Below, one piece after another: positions 10,440 to 21,850 of a DNA stretch of 64,000 nt. Each line of letters begins with the position of its first letter. Position 1 is the first letter of the stretch. The notes under the pieces were generated by a model, which worked only from the letters and a program-made list of their open reading frames with translations, made no database searches and was not told where the DNA came from. The stretch spans positions 482,396 through 546,395 of the forward strand of contig NSJX01000002.1 of assembly GCA_002286715.1 (NCBI GenBank), in the 5' to 3' direction. Origin of the DNA: Dentipellis sp. KUC8613 (taxonomy: Eukaryota; Basidiomycota; Agaricomycetes; Russulales; Hericiaceae). The translations under genes were made by a program, and so were the position numbers.

Positions 10440-12643
10440 ATGAACGACGCCGCGTCCATCTCGCGCGCGACCTCCATCTCCCGGGCGAGCAGGCAGGGCT
10501 CGACCGCGTCCCGCAGCCAGTCGCTCATCAAGAAGAACATCGCCCCTCAGGACCTGCGCCCCTCGGATGTGCTCATCGAGCGCTTCGTGGCGTGGAAGGC
10601 GATCGTGAAGCAGCTCATCGCGTATTTCGAGGTGCGTGGGCCGGGCCCGTGCCGCCGGGTGTGCGGATGGGATAGGCGCTGAACAGGGGGCATAGGGCAT
10701 CGCAGATATCGAGAACAATACCGCGAAGGAGCTCACCAAGCTCGGCGCGGTGATTCAAGTGCCCTTCCGCTCGGGGAACCAGTTCCTCGGCGAGGGTGGC
10801 CTGCAGGTGCGGCGAATGCGAGAATTGGCGAAACACGCGGCGCAGCTGACTTGACGGGGGCGATAGGATATCTACTACAGCATTCGCGACAAGACGCGCA
10901 GCATTGCCGACCAGCATGCGAACCTCGGACGCACCATCGACAGCTCGATTGTGCAGCACCTCCAGAAGCTTCGCGTCGAAATAAAGGCGCACATCAAGGT
11001 CTGTTCTTGCACCCTGAGCGGAGCCCCTGTCTTACCCTGTCTGTAGAATGTCCAAAATGACACAGGAAAGCTTGCTACGAGCGTAGCGAAAGAGCGAGAG
11101 CTTTCCTCCAAGTATGTGAGCGAACTCGCCACCACCATCTCTCTCTTCAAAAACACCCCCATGCAAGTCACCGCCAAGAGCGACCCGTAAGTAGTGGCTT
11201 CTCTTTTGCATCAGCGTATACGTATCTTACCCCTTTCCCTCAGATTCGTGGCGAATATGGCTGTCGCACGCCAGCTGCAGAAACAAGTCCACGAGGAGAA
11301 TCTGCTGCAAAAGTCCATTATCATCATGCAGCAGAACTCTGCCCACTTCGAAGAGGGTATCGTCCGTGCGATCCAGTCTGCCTGGCAGACCTTCGACGAG
11401 TGGCAGTCTCGCATGTCTGCTACCGTCCAGGAGACCTGGCGCATGCTCGGCGAGCACATGGCATCCCTCCCTCCCGATTACGAGTGGATCTCCTTCGCCG
11501 CGCGCTCTGACCACCTCCTTGACCCCGAGACGCCGCTGCGCAACCCCGAGACGGTCATGTACCCGTCCAAGGAAGACCCGTCCGTCATCGCCGTCCACAC
11601 GGGCTACCTCGAGCGCAAGAAGCGCTTCACGCGCTCCTACCGCGAGTCGTACTTCGTGCTCACGCCCGCGGGCTTCCTGCACGAATACTCCTCGTCCGAC
11701 CCCGCGCACGCCACCGCGCCGATCTTCAGCCTCTTCCTGCCGATGTGCACGCTCGGGCCCGCGTCGTCCATGACGGCGAAGAGCCACAAGTTCCACATCG
11801 AGGGCCGGCGCGACGGCACGGGCACGACCAAGACGGGCTCGCTGAGCCTCGGGCGCGGGCAGCACGCGTGGAGCTTCCGCGCGCGCAGCCACGACGACAT
11901 GATGGAGTGGTGGAACGACATCCGCATGCTCTGCGCGCGCTACCTCGTCGCGAGCGAGCAGATGGAGCGCAGCGGGCCCGTCGCGGCCGCCGTGCGCGCG
12001 GCCGGGTACGTCAGCGAGGAGGAGGACGAGGGCGAGGAGGAGGAGGGCAGCAGCATCGAGGAGGAGCGCGAGGACGAGGAGGACTACGAGGACGCGCGCA
12101 ACCAGGTCCAGGTCGGCGCCGCGGAGCACGAGCACGAGCACGAGACCGAGCCGCCGTCGTACTCGCACCCCGCGCGCGACTCGGGCATCGAGGTCGGCCA
12201 GAACGGCGTGGGCCAGAACGGGTACCTCGTACGTCCGCCCGCTTACCCTCTCCAATACTCAAATCTGACTTTGCCGCCCCACACAGCTCGACAAGAAAGT
12301 CCCCGGGCGCTACACGCCCTCGCCCGACCCGCGCGCAGGCAGCAGCCACAGCCACGGCAGTGGCAACGGAATCGGGAACGTCGGGGCCGGGAACGGGAAT
12401 GGGAGCAGCGCGTCGCTCGGGCGCCGCCCGAGCCAGCGCCAGCAGGACAAGGCGCCCGAGGGCCGCGCGCCGCACGTCGCGGACGAGGAGGGCGACGGCG
12501 CGGGCACCGCGCAGGCCGACGCGGACGTGGGCGCGGAGGCGCACCATGCCGAGGCGGGCGGGTCCGGGTCGGGCTCGGGGCGCGGGGCGTCGCCGGAGCC
12601 GGGGCAGGCGCCGGTGGAGAGCAGGTTCACGGAGGGCTTGTGA
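10440..12643 (+). CDS. SLM1: Slm1/Slm2-like F-BAR and PH domain protein
   Basis: Six exons (10440-10631, 10696-10806, 10867-10998, 11047-11186, 11244-12228, 12287-12643) close in frame to 638 aa. Residues about 35-300 form a helical F-BAR-like region (DVLIERFVAWKAIVKQLIAY, DIYYSIRDKTRSIADQHANL, QKQVHEENLLQKSIIIMQQ). Residues about 330-450 are a PH domain (IAVHTGYLERKKRF...YFVLTPAGFLHEY...WSFRARSHDDMMEWWNDI). An acidic Glu-rich tract, a Ser/Gly/Asn-rich tail and a terminal SRFTEGL follow. Yeast Slm proteins bind PI(4,5)P2 at eisosome and plasma-membrane sites and act downstream of TORC2; the same role is inferred. No PxIxIT calcineurin motif was evident. Confidence 0.88.
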
Positions 12644-13241
12644 GGGTGAGGAAGGTTGGTGTGGTGTAGAGTTTCCCTTTTTTTGATTTTGACTGTGGTT
12701 TTGATTTTTCTTGGTGTGTGGCTACGTACGTGCTGAAGACGAGGACGGAGGTGGGACCCTTGGCTGTGATGCTTCTTGTGTCGATTTTTTGATATGTGTA
12801 CTGTGCTTCGTGGTTCGGTGATTCGGTGGTTCGTTTGAAGTGATTGAATCGTGTATGGTATGGTACGGTAATTGTAATGATTTTCTCTGCTCGTTTCGGT
12901 GCGGCGGTGTGCGCGTGGATTGCGGAACGGATATCGTGTGTATCTGATTTCATTATGTCGAAGTTTTCTCCTTCAGATGCTTCTCCAGGTACCGCGCCGG
13001 ACGCCTAGCTTCAGGACATTTCTCTTCAAGCTACGGGTTGACTCTACTGTATGTAAGCCACTTTCCTGCGCAACGAGTCCGCTACGGGCCATCTTCTCAC
13101 CCTTCGTCGCGTAGAGCGCTGAAAACCTCATCGTTTGTTGTAAGCACTAAGCAAACTAACCACTGCCGCTCAACAGCCCGGATACATACTGTCAGTAATC
13201 ACCAAAAGATCAAAACCCTCCCTCCCCACCCACCTCCTCCT
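12644..13241. other. Convergent intergenic region, left edge of accessory island
   Basis: 598 bp with no coding signal. It marks a change from very GC-rich core coding DNA to the lower-GC island that follows; the last 100 bases are C-rich (CCACCCACCTCC-like). Confidence 0.5.
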
Positions 13242-15677
13242 TCACCCTCCACCCACCTCCTCTTTCATCCCCCGCCCCCACCCCGCCCCCGCCCCGTCCA
13301 CCCCCGTCACCCCGAGCGACAGCCCCCGCCCCCGCAGGCTCTCCTGGATATGCGTCGAGTGCGTCTCCTGTGCGTCCAGCCGCACGGTGTGCGCGGCGGA
13401 GACGGTTTCCTGCTCAGCGAGCTGCAGGGTGTGCGCAGCGGAGACGTTCTCTTGCTCCGCGAGCTGCGCGGTGTGCGCCGCGCACACAGTTTCCTGCTCC
13501 GCGAGCCGCAGGCGCAGCGCGCGCACTTCCTTTTGGAGGGAGGCGACGATGCGCAGGAGCGAGCGCGGGTCGAGCGGTGTGCCGGTGATGTGCTGGGCGT
13601 CGGTGGGGGGCTGGGTGTTCATGCTCTCTTCGTACGCCTCGCCAAACACTGGGGGCACTTCTTCCTCGTCCGTGTCCAAGTCCACGACCACATCCACATC
13701 CCTCGCCTGCAAACCCAACTCAACCCCAAACATGTCCTCCTCCAGCACCCTCTCCGCCTCTTCCTTTGTCTTCGGCCATCTCAGCTTCTCCAAAAGCACC
13801 GCGCGGTCCACGCCCGACGCGTCGGCCTTGTGCAGCGGGAGCAAGTACGGCACGTGTGGAAGCACAGGGATCGGGCGCTGTGCGTTGCGCAGGAGCGCCT
13901 CCCAGACGTGGCTCGGCGCGAGGCGGCCGCCCGTGCGCCGCGTCGTGACGTGACGGCATTTGTACCTTTTGCGGCAGGACTGGCAGCTGAAGCCGGCACC
14001 GTTCGGGATGCAGGGCTTGTGCTCGGCGGCGCAGCGCTCGCAGGGGACGAGCTGTGGGCGTGGGAGGTGGGGGTGGGGGTCAGTGGTTTGATTTAGGATG
14101 GTGGGTGCTGGGAGAGAGTCGGGATGGCTTACTTTTACTTCGGCTGCTGCGTCCAGGAAGGCCTGTTCGGCCTCTGTGAACTCGCGTCTGGGGTATCTCT
14201 GCTACATGTCTCGGTAAGTGCTGGTCCATGCTTTAGTCTTCTGGATGACACGCAAACTCACCGAACTTCCGGATGCATTGACATGTACAGTCTTTGCATC
14301 TGCCAATACCGGTTTGGAGTGCGAGCTCCCAGTCGCACGCATGACTACCGCAATGGGCTCATCGTCTGAGGAGGGCTCGGGGCTCTCTTTTCCGTGGACA
14401 TCGTCGTCCACGAGTTTTCGCCGTTTGACAAGAGGTCTGGTCCTGGCTTCTTGTTCTTTCGAAGCGTCGTCCTCCTTGTCAACCTCCACGAGCGCACTGC
14501 CAGATTTCTCTCCCGCCTTACTCCGCGTCTCGACGACGCTAGAAACAGTGCCGGTGCGCTTTCGCTTTTGGATTGCATAGAGCTCCGCGGACTTTTTGCC
14601 CTTGTTTTCTGCACCGGCAGACCCGGGCGGCCAAGGAAATCGACCGGGAGGCTTCGACCACACGGATGTGGATTCCGCAGGATTTTCATCCTTGCTTTCC
14701 ACACTGGTAGGGGGCCAAGAAATTCGACCGGGAGGCTTAGTCCATACGTCCGACGATGCCCCGACGGCTGGCATGGCCGTCGTTGGCTCACTCTGTTTCT
14801 TTGCGGACCGGCGACTTTCGAGGAGTCTTAACATTGCCGCTAAGGACTTCAAGTTGGACTGCGGGGCCGGCGTACCGCTTTCAAGCTTGTTTGGTATTTG
14901 TGGATCGGCAGCTACAGATGGCCTCTCAGCCTCTTGGAGCGGGGTGCTGCTGGTAGAGCGGATAGGCGAGGCTGCGATTTCTGCATTGGATTCGACGGTA
15001 GTATCACTGATTACAGGCGGTGATGGAAGAGGCGGTCGAAGAGAGTCGGATTTGGTATCTGTGTCCCGGTTCGGAGAATCGAATTCGCCGCGGCCGGCTT
15101 CGAGGGACTGAGAAGCAGGAGTCCGACTTTCCCGGTCCGTGGTCAGATGATTTGCAGGGTTCACTATAGCTGGGATGATTGTCAAGAAGGTACTCCGATG
15201 CCCACCAAAGACCGAACGCGCAGCGCACCTTCGAACCTCCACCATTCCAACTCGCGCTCTGGCACCTCCCCTTCAAAACCTTCGTAGTCTTCGCTTCCAT
15301 CCGGAACCCGCACCCCTTCCTTCTCCAAGATCTGTTTGATGGTTGGATCTTCTTCAGAAAGTTGTAACATCCAGTCACCAGAGGTTCCTTTGGCCGTCGA
15401 CCGGCGGTAATGGAGACTCCACGCAACAGGGTGCAGTATCACGTCTTCCTTCGCCTCTCGCACGCGGCTCATATCCTCATACAGCCTGTTCTACAGCGCA
15501 TCGATGTCTGAGTATATGGGCAACGGGTGTATGAAGGCGACGTACATGCTCCTTGCCAAAATCATGCAGCCACATTGCAGTCTGTGGAGACCCTACTGTC
15601 TTCCATGTACGGAATGCAGCTTGGATCCGTGCGCCCCTACGAAGCAGGAGTTTCTGGTTTTTCGAGAAGTCGGACAT
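13242..15677 (-). CDS. Island family member A (unknown cysteine-cluster protein)
   Basis: Exons 15546-15677, 15229-15490, 14262-15163, 14133-14201 and 13242-14051 give 724 aa. Exon 1: SKNQKLLLRRGARIQAAF. Exon 2: VILHPVAWSLHYRRST and WWRFE. Exon 3 is a Pro/Ser-rich linker with QKRKR and VKRRK basic clusters. Exon 4: EFTEAEQAFLDAAAEVK. Exon 5: CERCAAEHKPC with CQSCRKRYKC (Cx2Cx6Cx8Cx2Cx5C), then RPIPVLPHVPYLLPLHK, an acidic stretch and a coiled-coil tail. The tail has three tandem 13-residue units like QLAEQETVSAAHT. The linker carries two copies of a WxKPPGRxxWPP motif. I do not recognise the family; nuclear localisation and nucleic-acid or protein binding are inferences from the basic and cysteine clusters. 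Divergent from P1. Confidence 0.8.
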
Positions 15678-15899
15678 TCACCAGAGGTATCGGGGAGAAG
15701 GCCGTCACGACGGCCGAGAGAGACAGCCGGCGACCTCGACTCGTACGTACACTCGGGGTATTTAAGCATCCTCAAGAGCGGCGATCAAACGCACTCATTA
15801 CCTCTTCCTACTAATAAGTACTGGCCACAGCGCCCAATTGATCGGATTCGCCGCCCCACCTCGCCGGCTGACCGTGCTTTCTGCTCTTGCCTCGCAGAC
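15678..15899. promoter_or_regulatory. Divergent promoter between A and P1
   Basis: 222 bp separate the two ATGs. GTATTTAAG near 15757-15765 could serve as a TATA element for P1, and CCAATTG lies at about 15835. The layout matches that between P2 and D. Confidence 0.4.
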
Positions 15900-16517
15900 A
15901 TGGCACGGAATTCCAGTAAGTTCTCCTTTTACATATACCTGCCGCATCGAATAGTCCATGCTCAAAGCCCTTCGCCCTTCGTGTTAGGCCTCTTTCGGCA
16001 GGATTCTGACACTGATATGAAGTCCCCGCATCCGGAGGTGACACTCGACCAACTTTGCGACCTCCGGCCACCAGGTCACGGCGAGGTTGGTGGGGCGAAC
16101 CATCCAACAGAAAGGGACACCAGGGACCATAAAGTGAGCTACATTCTTATCACCGCCGTGATTGCGGCTGACCTACAAGTCTTCGTAATCTCGAAGGATC
16201 CGCCACTTTCATTACAGGATCTACTCGATTTGAGGCCGCGCTATGCTGCGCAAAGCTTTTTCTTTTCACCGGCCACAACGGATGCGGGTCGCACGGCGCA
16301 GCCCCAAGCCAATCTGGAGGATGGCGCAGCTATCAACTGGCATGAATTATCCTGCCCACCCGGCGACCCGATCCTAAAAGACATTCTGTTTACTCTGTCA
16401 ACACATGCGAAGGAAGAGGCCGCATTCCGCCAGGAGACGCGAGAGAGCCTTCGAGCCTTGTCGGAATGTGTCGAGGAGCTTGCAAAACAGGTGAGAGATA
16501 AGATGAAGGGGCATTGA
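15900..16517 (+). CDS. P1: small partner-family protein with two DLRP motifs
   Basis: Exons 15900-15915, 15988-16133 and 16197-16517 give 160 aa. The first exon is only 16 nt. The protein has EVTLDQLCDLRPPGH at about residues 21-35 and PLSLQDLLDLRPRY at about 57-70, so one motif is present twice. It is followed by a helix rich in Glu/Ala/Arg (THAKEEAAF, LRALSECVEELAKQV) that looks like a short coiled coil. There is no signal peptide or membrane segment. P2 at 29595-30222 has the same motif pair and the same phase-1 first intron after a tiny exon. Both sit head-to-head with a member of the A-E family, suggesting co-regulation. The family is unknown to me. Confidence 0.68.
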   Translation: MARNSSKFSFYIYLPHRIVHAQSPSPFVLGLFRQDSDTDMKSPHPEVTLDQLCDLRPPGHGEVGGANHPTERDTRDHKVSYILITAVIAADLQVFVISKDPPLSLQDLLDLRPRYAAQSFFFSPATTDAGRTAQPQANLEDGAAINWHELSCPPGDPILKDILFTLSTHAKEEAAFRQETRESLRALSECVEELAKQVRDKMKGH

Positions 16518-16571
16518 AAGTATTGTTGTTAGTGTATAGGAAACCAAATTCTGTTGTAGGTGATGATAGAT

Positions 16572-19221
16572 TCATGGATCATCCCGAACTAGGTCGTACT
16601 CTAGATCCGCACACGTCTCGAACATGGACGTTGCAAGGGATGCTGAGGAACCAACTCGACCGGACTCTCTGATGGGAGATGCAGCGACATGCGTGCTGGC
16701 CAATGCGTCTCGTTCGGTCGCTGGCGCTGTTAAATAGGCCAGCGAAGACTCGATAGCTGCAGTGATGCCCTGCATCTGCTCCCGCGAATGCTCAGCCTGC
16801 TTCTCCATCTTGCGGTGCGATTCCGCGACCTGCTTCTCCGTCCGACGGTGCGAGTCTGTAATCTCCGTCTCCATCTTGCGGTACAATTCCGCCATATCTG
16901 ACACCTTTGCGACCAAGACGTGAAGGAATTTGTGAATATCGGCGAGGTGTCCCTCGAGCGTGTCTATACGCTTGCTGTGAGGTGGAGCGCTGTTCCCTTG
17001 TTCGGAAAGCCGTAGACCGCGTGAGGTTGTGATGTCTTTTTGCCGGGAAATTTCGAGGCGGAGAATTTCTATCTCGTCGCGGAGAGTAGATATGGCGTGC
17101 GATGTCTCATTCGTCGCGGTAACGGACGCGCAGACCGTTTCTGAACCCGTAAAATTTGTAGTTCTTTTCGTTTGCGAGACAGCTGTTGAAAGTGTGAGTC
17201 GCGGAGGACTCCGCCTCCGATGATCACTGTGCACCTCCATGAGTGCCGCCTGTGTCACCGGATTTGCAAGACCGAGAATCTCATCTGGATCCAGCGGAAT
17301 CAGAGCCTCTTCGATGGTTTTGGGATAGCGCAGCTTTGCAATGAGTTCTGCATGATCAACATCCAGCTCATCTACCTTGTCCAACGGAAACAGGTACGGC
17401 ACAGGAGGAAGGATGGGGATTGGGCGCCGAGCATGCCGAAGGAGGGTCTCCCAGTAATGGCTGGGGGTGAGACGGATCCCGCCCGTATTACCCTTCGCTA
17501 CGTGGCTGCATTTGTACTTGTTGCGGCAGCCTTTGCAGCTGTATCCCACTTCATTTTGGATGCATTCTTTTACATCTTCTGCGCATTTATCGCATGGTCC
17601 AAGCTATAAGGGGATTGTTCAGCTACATGTTCATCCCAGAGAAGGTCTGCTTACTTTGACCTTTGAGGCTTGGGCTATGAAATTGACCTCCGCCCTTGTG
17701 AACGGAGAACTCTGGACGCTCCGATATTTCTGGTGGAAGCGACATTTACTAACTGTTGCCCGTGTCAAAACCGCTAAAGGACCTACCGGTCTCCCTGTCT
17801 TTGCAGCTGCAGAAATGTCAACAGATGTGGCCTGCTCAGTCGTCTTCAGCTTGATCGCAGTCCCACGCGTCAGACTCGGGTCACGGTAGTCGTCCCCAGA
17901 TCCGGAACCGTCGCCCTCTGGTGTACTGGCGCAATCATCAAGGTCTTCGGTACGCTCGACGGCACGAGTTGACACCCTTCTCCTCTTCACACGAAACGAA
18001 CCGCTATCGTTCTCGCTATCGGTATGGCTTGAACTATCGCTAGATGAATCGTCTGTTTCGAGGCCGTCCACGTCGAACCTGGCGCGCTTCCGTTTTCGGG
18101 GGATAATCGGCGTCGTTTCGAAGGTGTGATGCCGCGGAAGTCTCGAACATGGACGAGACGATTGACGAGACGGTACGTTCTTGATGATTCTTGGTGATGA
18201 AGAATCCGTGCGCTGGCGGAATCTGGGCACCGATCTAGTACTGGAAGCTTCGCGGTTCTCTGACCCATTGCGTGACGAGGTGCGCAGAATATTGAAGATT
18301 TTTTCGAGCCCTTTATTCATGGATCCATGCGACACGGTGCCGGCGCCATAGTCACCGCCCTGCACCCGTTCCTGAGTCCCGGTAAGCGGCCGGCGGTCGT
18401 GTCTACCACCCAAGCTGGCGTTCACGGCATGGCTGGTGGAGAGCGAGCGCGCCGAGCGACTCGGGGAGAGTGTATGTGCCAGTGCGCTGGCGCCCGTCGC
18501 ATGCAACGTCGACGATCTGAAAATATTGCGATGATCGGAGCGCGCTGCTGGCACAACCCCAGGGGCTAGAGAAGGACGAATTGTCGCAGCTTCTGCATCA
18601 ACATCGATGTAGACATCGTTGCCGGAGTCGAGTGCGGCAGCACCATGAGTGGTTGCCAACGATTCTGGCAGGTCGACATCTGCAGCCAACGATGGTCAAC
18701 CGAGACGAAAGTTCGCGTCGGAGGCTGTGCACGCACCTTTGAATTTCCACCATTTCGACTCCCGCGACGCGCCCGGGCCATTATTCCCGCCATCGACATC
18801 CATGTCTTCATAATCACTCTCCTCTGTCACGTCTGGCACGGCCGCGCTCGCGAGCACCTGCACGACGAGCGCAGAGTCCTCCGGCGAGACGCGCGCAATC
18901 CAATCGACTCTGTCGGTGCTGGGGGCTGTCGAGTGGTGGTAATGCAAGCTCCAGGCGACGCGGTGCAGGATCACGGCCTCATTTGCTTCCTTTACGCGAA
19001 TGATGTCATTCCGTAATGCTTCCTGTAATTCGCAGGAATCAGATGAGTTTCGATTGTCAAAGATCAGGGAATAAAGGAGGTCCACATACATCCTCGGCAC
19101 TGAAATTGTCGAGCCATATCGCTATCCGCGGGGATCCTACGGCTTTCCAAGCGGTGTAAGCTGCTTGGATGCGGGCGCCCCGGCGAAGTAAGCGTCTTTG
19201 ATTATTGGAGAGAGTCGACAT
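16572..19221 (-). CDS. Island family member B (unknown cysteine-cluster protein)
   Basis: Exons 19090-19221, 18737-19022, 17754-18679, 17655-17729 and 16572-17603 give 816 aa, the longest member. Exon 1: SNNQRRLLRRGARIQAAY. Exon 2: VILHRVAWSLHYHHST and SKWWKFKG. Exon 3 is a 309-codon linker with PRKRKRARF and VKRRRVS basic clusters separated by an acidic Ser/Asp run. Exon 4: SSPFTRAEVNFIAQASKVK. Exon 5: CDKCAEDVKEC and CKGCRNKYKC, then RPIPILPPVPYLFPLDKVD, and a long helical tail with repeated SHRKMEKQ-type segments. Its 3' end nearly abuts the 3' end of P1 (54 bp apart, convergent). Function unknown; a homo- or hetero-oligomer through the coiled coil is plausible. Confidence 0.8.
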
Positions 19222-19629
19222 CGGTACAGAAATGATGCAGAGGCTCGACTCAAGGACGGATGGATGTGAGGGTGCGCAGCAAGTCTCGTCAAAGATAGAT
19301 AGCAGCACCATACACGATGCACTGACGTCGATCTGATTGAACGGGAAATCGGTCCTGTAATGGGCACGCGTACGCTGGCGGGGATTGCTTGGTCCCATGC
19401 GAGCGCAGGACTGCTAGTCTACCATAGAGCAGGAGAATCAAAGTTCTGAGATAGCACTGACGATCTCCGGCGGGGGTGATGCACAATCCAGTCATATTAT
19501 ATATACGAGCCACATAGCCTCGGAACTAGGCCGTCTGAGTCGATGTCAAAGAGGCCTCATCAAGCAAACAGCCATCTCTATCCATAAATCAAAATCCTTG
19601 TGTTTCAGCCGTAGAGCTAGTGCCTCACA
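19222..19629. promoter_or_regulatory. Upstream region of B
   Basis: 408 bp between B and the 3' end of C. Read on B's strand it contains AGATCGACGTCAGTGC at about 19319-19334, about 100 bp from B's ATG. The core GATCGACGTCAGTG recurs upstream of D in the same orientation. No gene is visible here, and no P-type partner is present. Confidence 0.4.
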
Positions 19630-21793
19630 TTATGAGGGGCCGGATGGCGTGGATCCCCCACCGCTAGATGAAGCAACGGCTGGGGCAGAAGACACACGCT
19701 GCGTCTCGATTTTAGCCACCATCGAGTCCATCTTCGTAGTAAGGCCCTCCAAGAATTTCTGCGACCCCAGCATTTCCCTCTCCATCCTGATATAAGACTC
19801 CGCCAGCCCCTTCACGCCCGTCGTCAGCCCACAGAAGTCCTCTCGAATGGACGCGATGTCCGTATCATGGGTATCCAGGCGCTGGCCATGCGACGCGACG
19901 GTTTTCTCTTGGTTATAAACCTGCAGTTTGAGAGCCCGCACCTCGTCTTGGAGGACGGTCACCCTCCGCGATATTTCTCGGACTTCGAACGGGTTGCTTG
20001 GTGCTGGCTGGAGCGCTCCTCCTGAGTGCGTGAGGGCGTGCGTCGGGATGTCGACTTTTGTATTTTCTTCGTCAGGCGGAGGCATGAGGAGGCGACGGTT
20101 CTGACGATTGACGTCTACGTCCATCGGTGCCGGCTGCGGTGTGGTATTCGTAAGATCGATCATGTCGTCTTCACTTAACGGACGCTCCGCATCTTCATAG
20201 GTATCTGGCCGTCGAAGATTTTCAAGGAGGACTGCGTGGCTGATGCCAGTCTGATCGATGGTGTGTAGCGGGCGCAAATATGGTACGTGGGGGAGCACGG
20301 GAATCGGGCGCTCCGCATTCCGAAGCAGAACCTCGCAGTAATTACTTGGGGTGAGACGCGCAGGACCGCGGCGATTCTTGGCCCTATGCGAGCACTTGTT
20401 GCCCTTTTTGCGGCAGTCCCAGCAGGGTGATGCCACGCCTTGGGGAATGCAGTGCTGTTCGTCTGCGAAGCATCTCCGGCATGGCACAAGCTGAGCAAAC
20501 TTGATCAGGAACTCGCTCATCGCATATAGATGGTCGGGTTTGCTAACCTTCACCTTGGCCGCCTCTACCATGAAGTCCAACTCTGCCTGTGTAAACCGAC
20601 GTGGTTGCTTACGGTAACAAGTCTTTTGAAGAACTCAGATGGAATACCGACTTGAAAATGGTAGAATACTCACAATAGGGAGGTCATCTTTGGACTCCGC
20701 GTCTTCTATCTTATCTAATGCCCTCGCTACTGACGGTCGGACAAACTTGAAGACACCGGCGGGTTCCGAGTCGTTACTCCCTGCCGCGTATCTACGGACA
20801 AATGCAACACGCTTCGGTGTTCTCGATTTCAGTTGAGAAGGCCTAATCGTGCCTTCGTTTGTGGCAAGGCTTTCAGTAGATTTGCCGGACCTTCGCACGC
20901 GCTTCCGAGCCATGATGACTACCTCCACCTTCCTCTTCGTTGGAATGTGCGCGGGGTTTCTGCAACGGAATGCCGAACTGTTAGCTTTCGAGCCCAGCTC
21001 CGTCTGTCCGAGCCTCTTGGAGGGTCCAAGGTTGCTTGCCGAATCAGACCCGGGCTGCTGCATGTTATCACCCTGGCCATTGACAGGCTGTCCCTGCATC
21101 TCGACCAATGATTCGTTCCCTTGACCTCTCAGGCTGCTTTGTTCTTGCGAAGCAGGACGCCGCACCAGAGCCAATGGCGAAGCAACATCGACAATATGTT
21201 CGCCGTCACCACCAACAGTCGCACTGATAGCAGGCTGAGACAACGATCCGTTCACAGCGTGGTCTCGGACCACATCTGCTCAACCATACGTCAACTGGCA
21301 CGACAACGGAGTCATAAACCAACTTCAGGCGTGCCTTTGAACATCCACCAACTCGACTCCTCGAACCCACCATAGTCTTCATAGTCTTCACCCTCATCCA
21401 GCACAGCCAGCCTACTCTCCTGCAGCGCCTGCAGTGTGTCCACCGCCTCCGCTAAATCCCGAAAAGCCCACCCGAAACCATGAGCTAGGACCCCACCCCT
21501 CGACCGACGGCGGAAGAAGCTCCACACGAGGGGGTATAGCACGATAGTCTCCCCTGCGCTCGCCACGCGGTGTATATCCTGAGACATCTTTTCCTGCAGA
21601 GGCCGCATGAGTTCGGTGGGCTCGCTCTACCAAACGGCGAACGGGACGAACGCATACGTACGTGCTCAGCGCCGAAGTTCTTCCGCCATTCCTCAGTATG
21701 AGGCGACCCCACGGCCATCCATGCCTTCCATGCTGCTTGGACACGCGCGCTCCTGCGCAGTAGCAGTTTCTGGTTATGCGAGAGGTTGGGCAT
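19630..21793 (-). CDS. Island family member C (unknown cysteine-cluster protein)
   Basis: Exons 21662-21793, 21335-21593, 20674-21275, 20548-20607 and 19630-20490 give 637 aa. Exon 1: SHNQKLLLRRSARVQAAW. Exon 2: ETIVLYPLVWSFFRRRS and SSWWMFKG. Exon 3 is the linker with KRKVEVVIMARKRVRR. Exon 4: RRFTQAELDFMVEAAKVK. Exon 5: CRRCFADEQHC and CWDCRKKGNKC (last spacing six), then RPIPVLPHVPYLRPLHT and a coiled coil with SHGQRLDTHD. Intron 2 must start with GC (AAAG then GCACGC), unlike the GT of the other four members. If it is not spliced, the protein stops after GTPEVGL (TGA at 21312-21314). The GGTGCT hexamer repeat lies just upstream of its ATG. Confidence 0.72.
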
Positions 21794-21811
21794 GGCATTT
21801 GCTCGGATGAA

Positions 21812-21850
21812 GGTGCTGGTGCTGGTGCTGGTGCTGGTGCTGGTGCTGGT
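21812..21850. repeat. GGTGCT hexanucleotide microsatellite
   Basis: About six and a half GGTGCT units on the plus strand, 18 bp upstream of the start codon of C, so probably in its 5' leader as AGCACC units. Copy number is likely to vary between strains. Confidence 0.85.
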
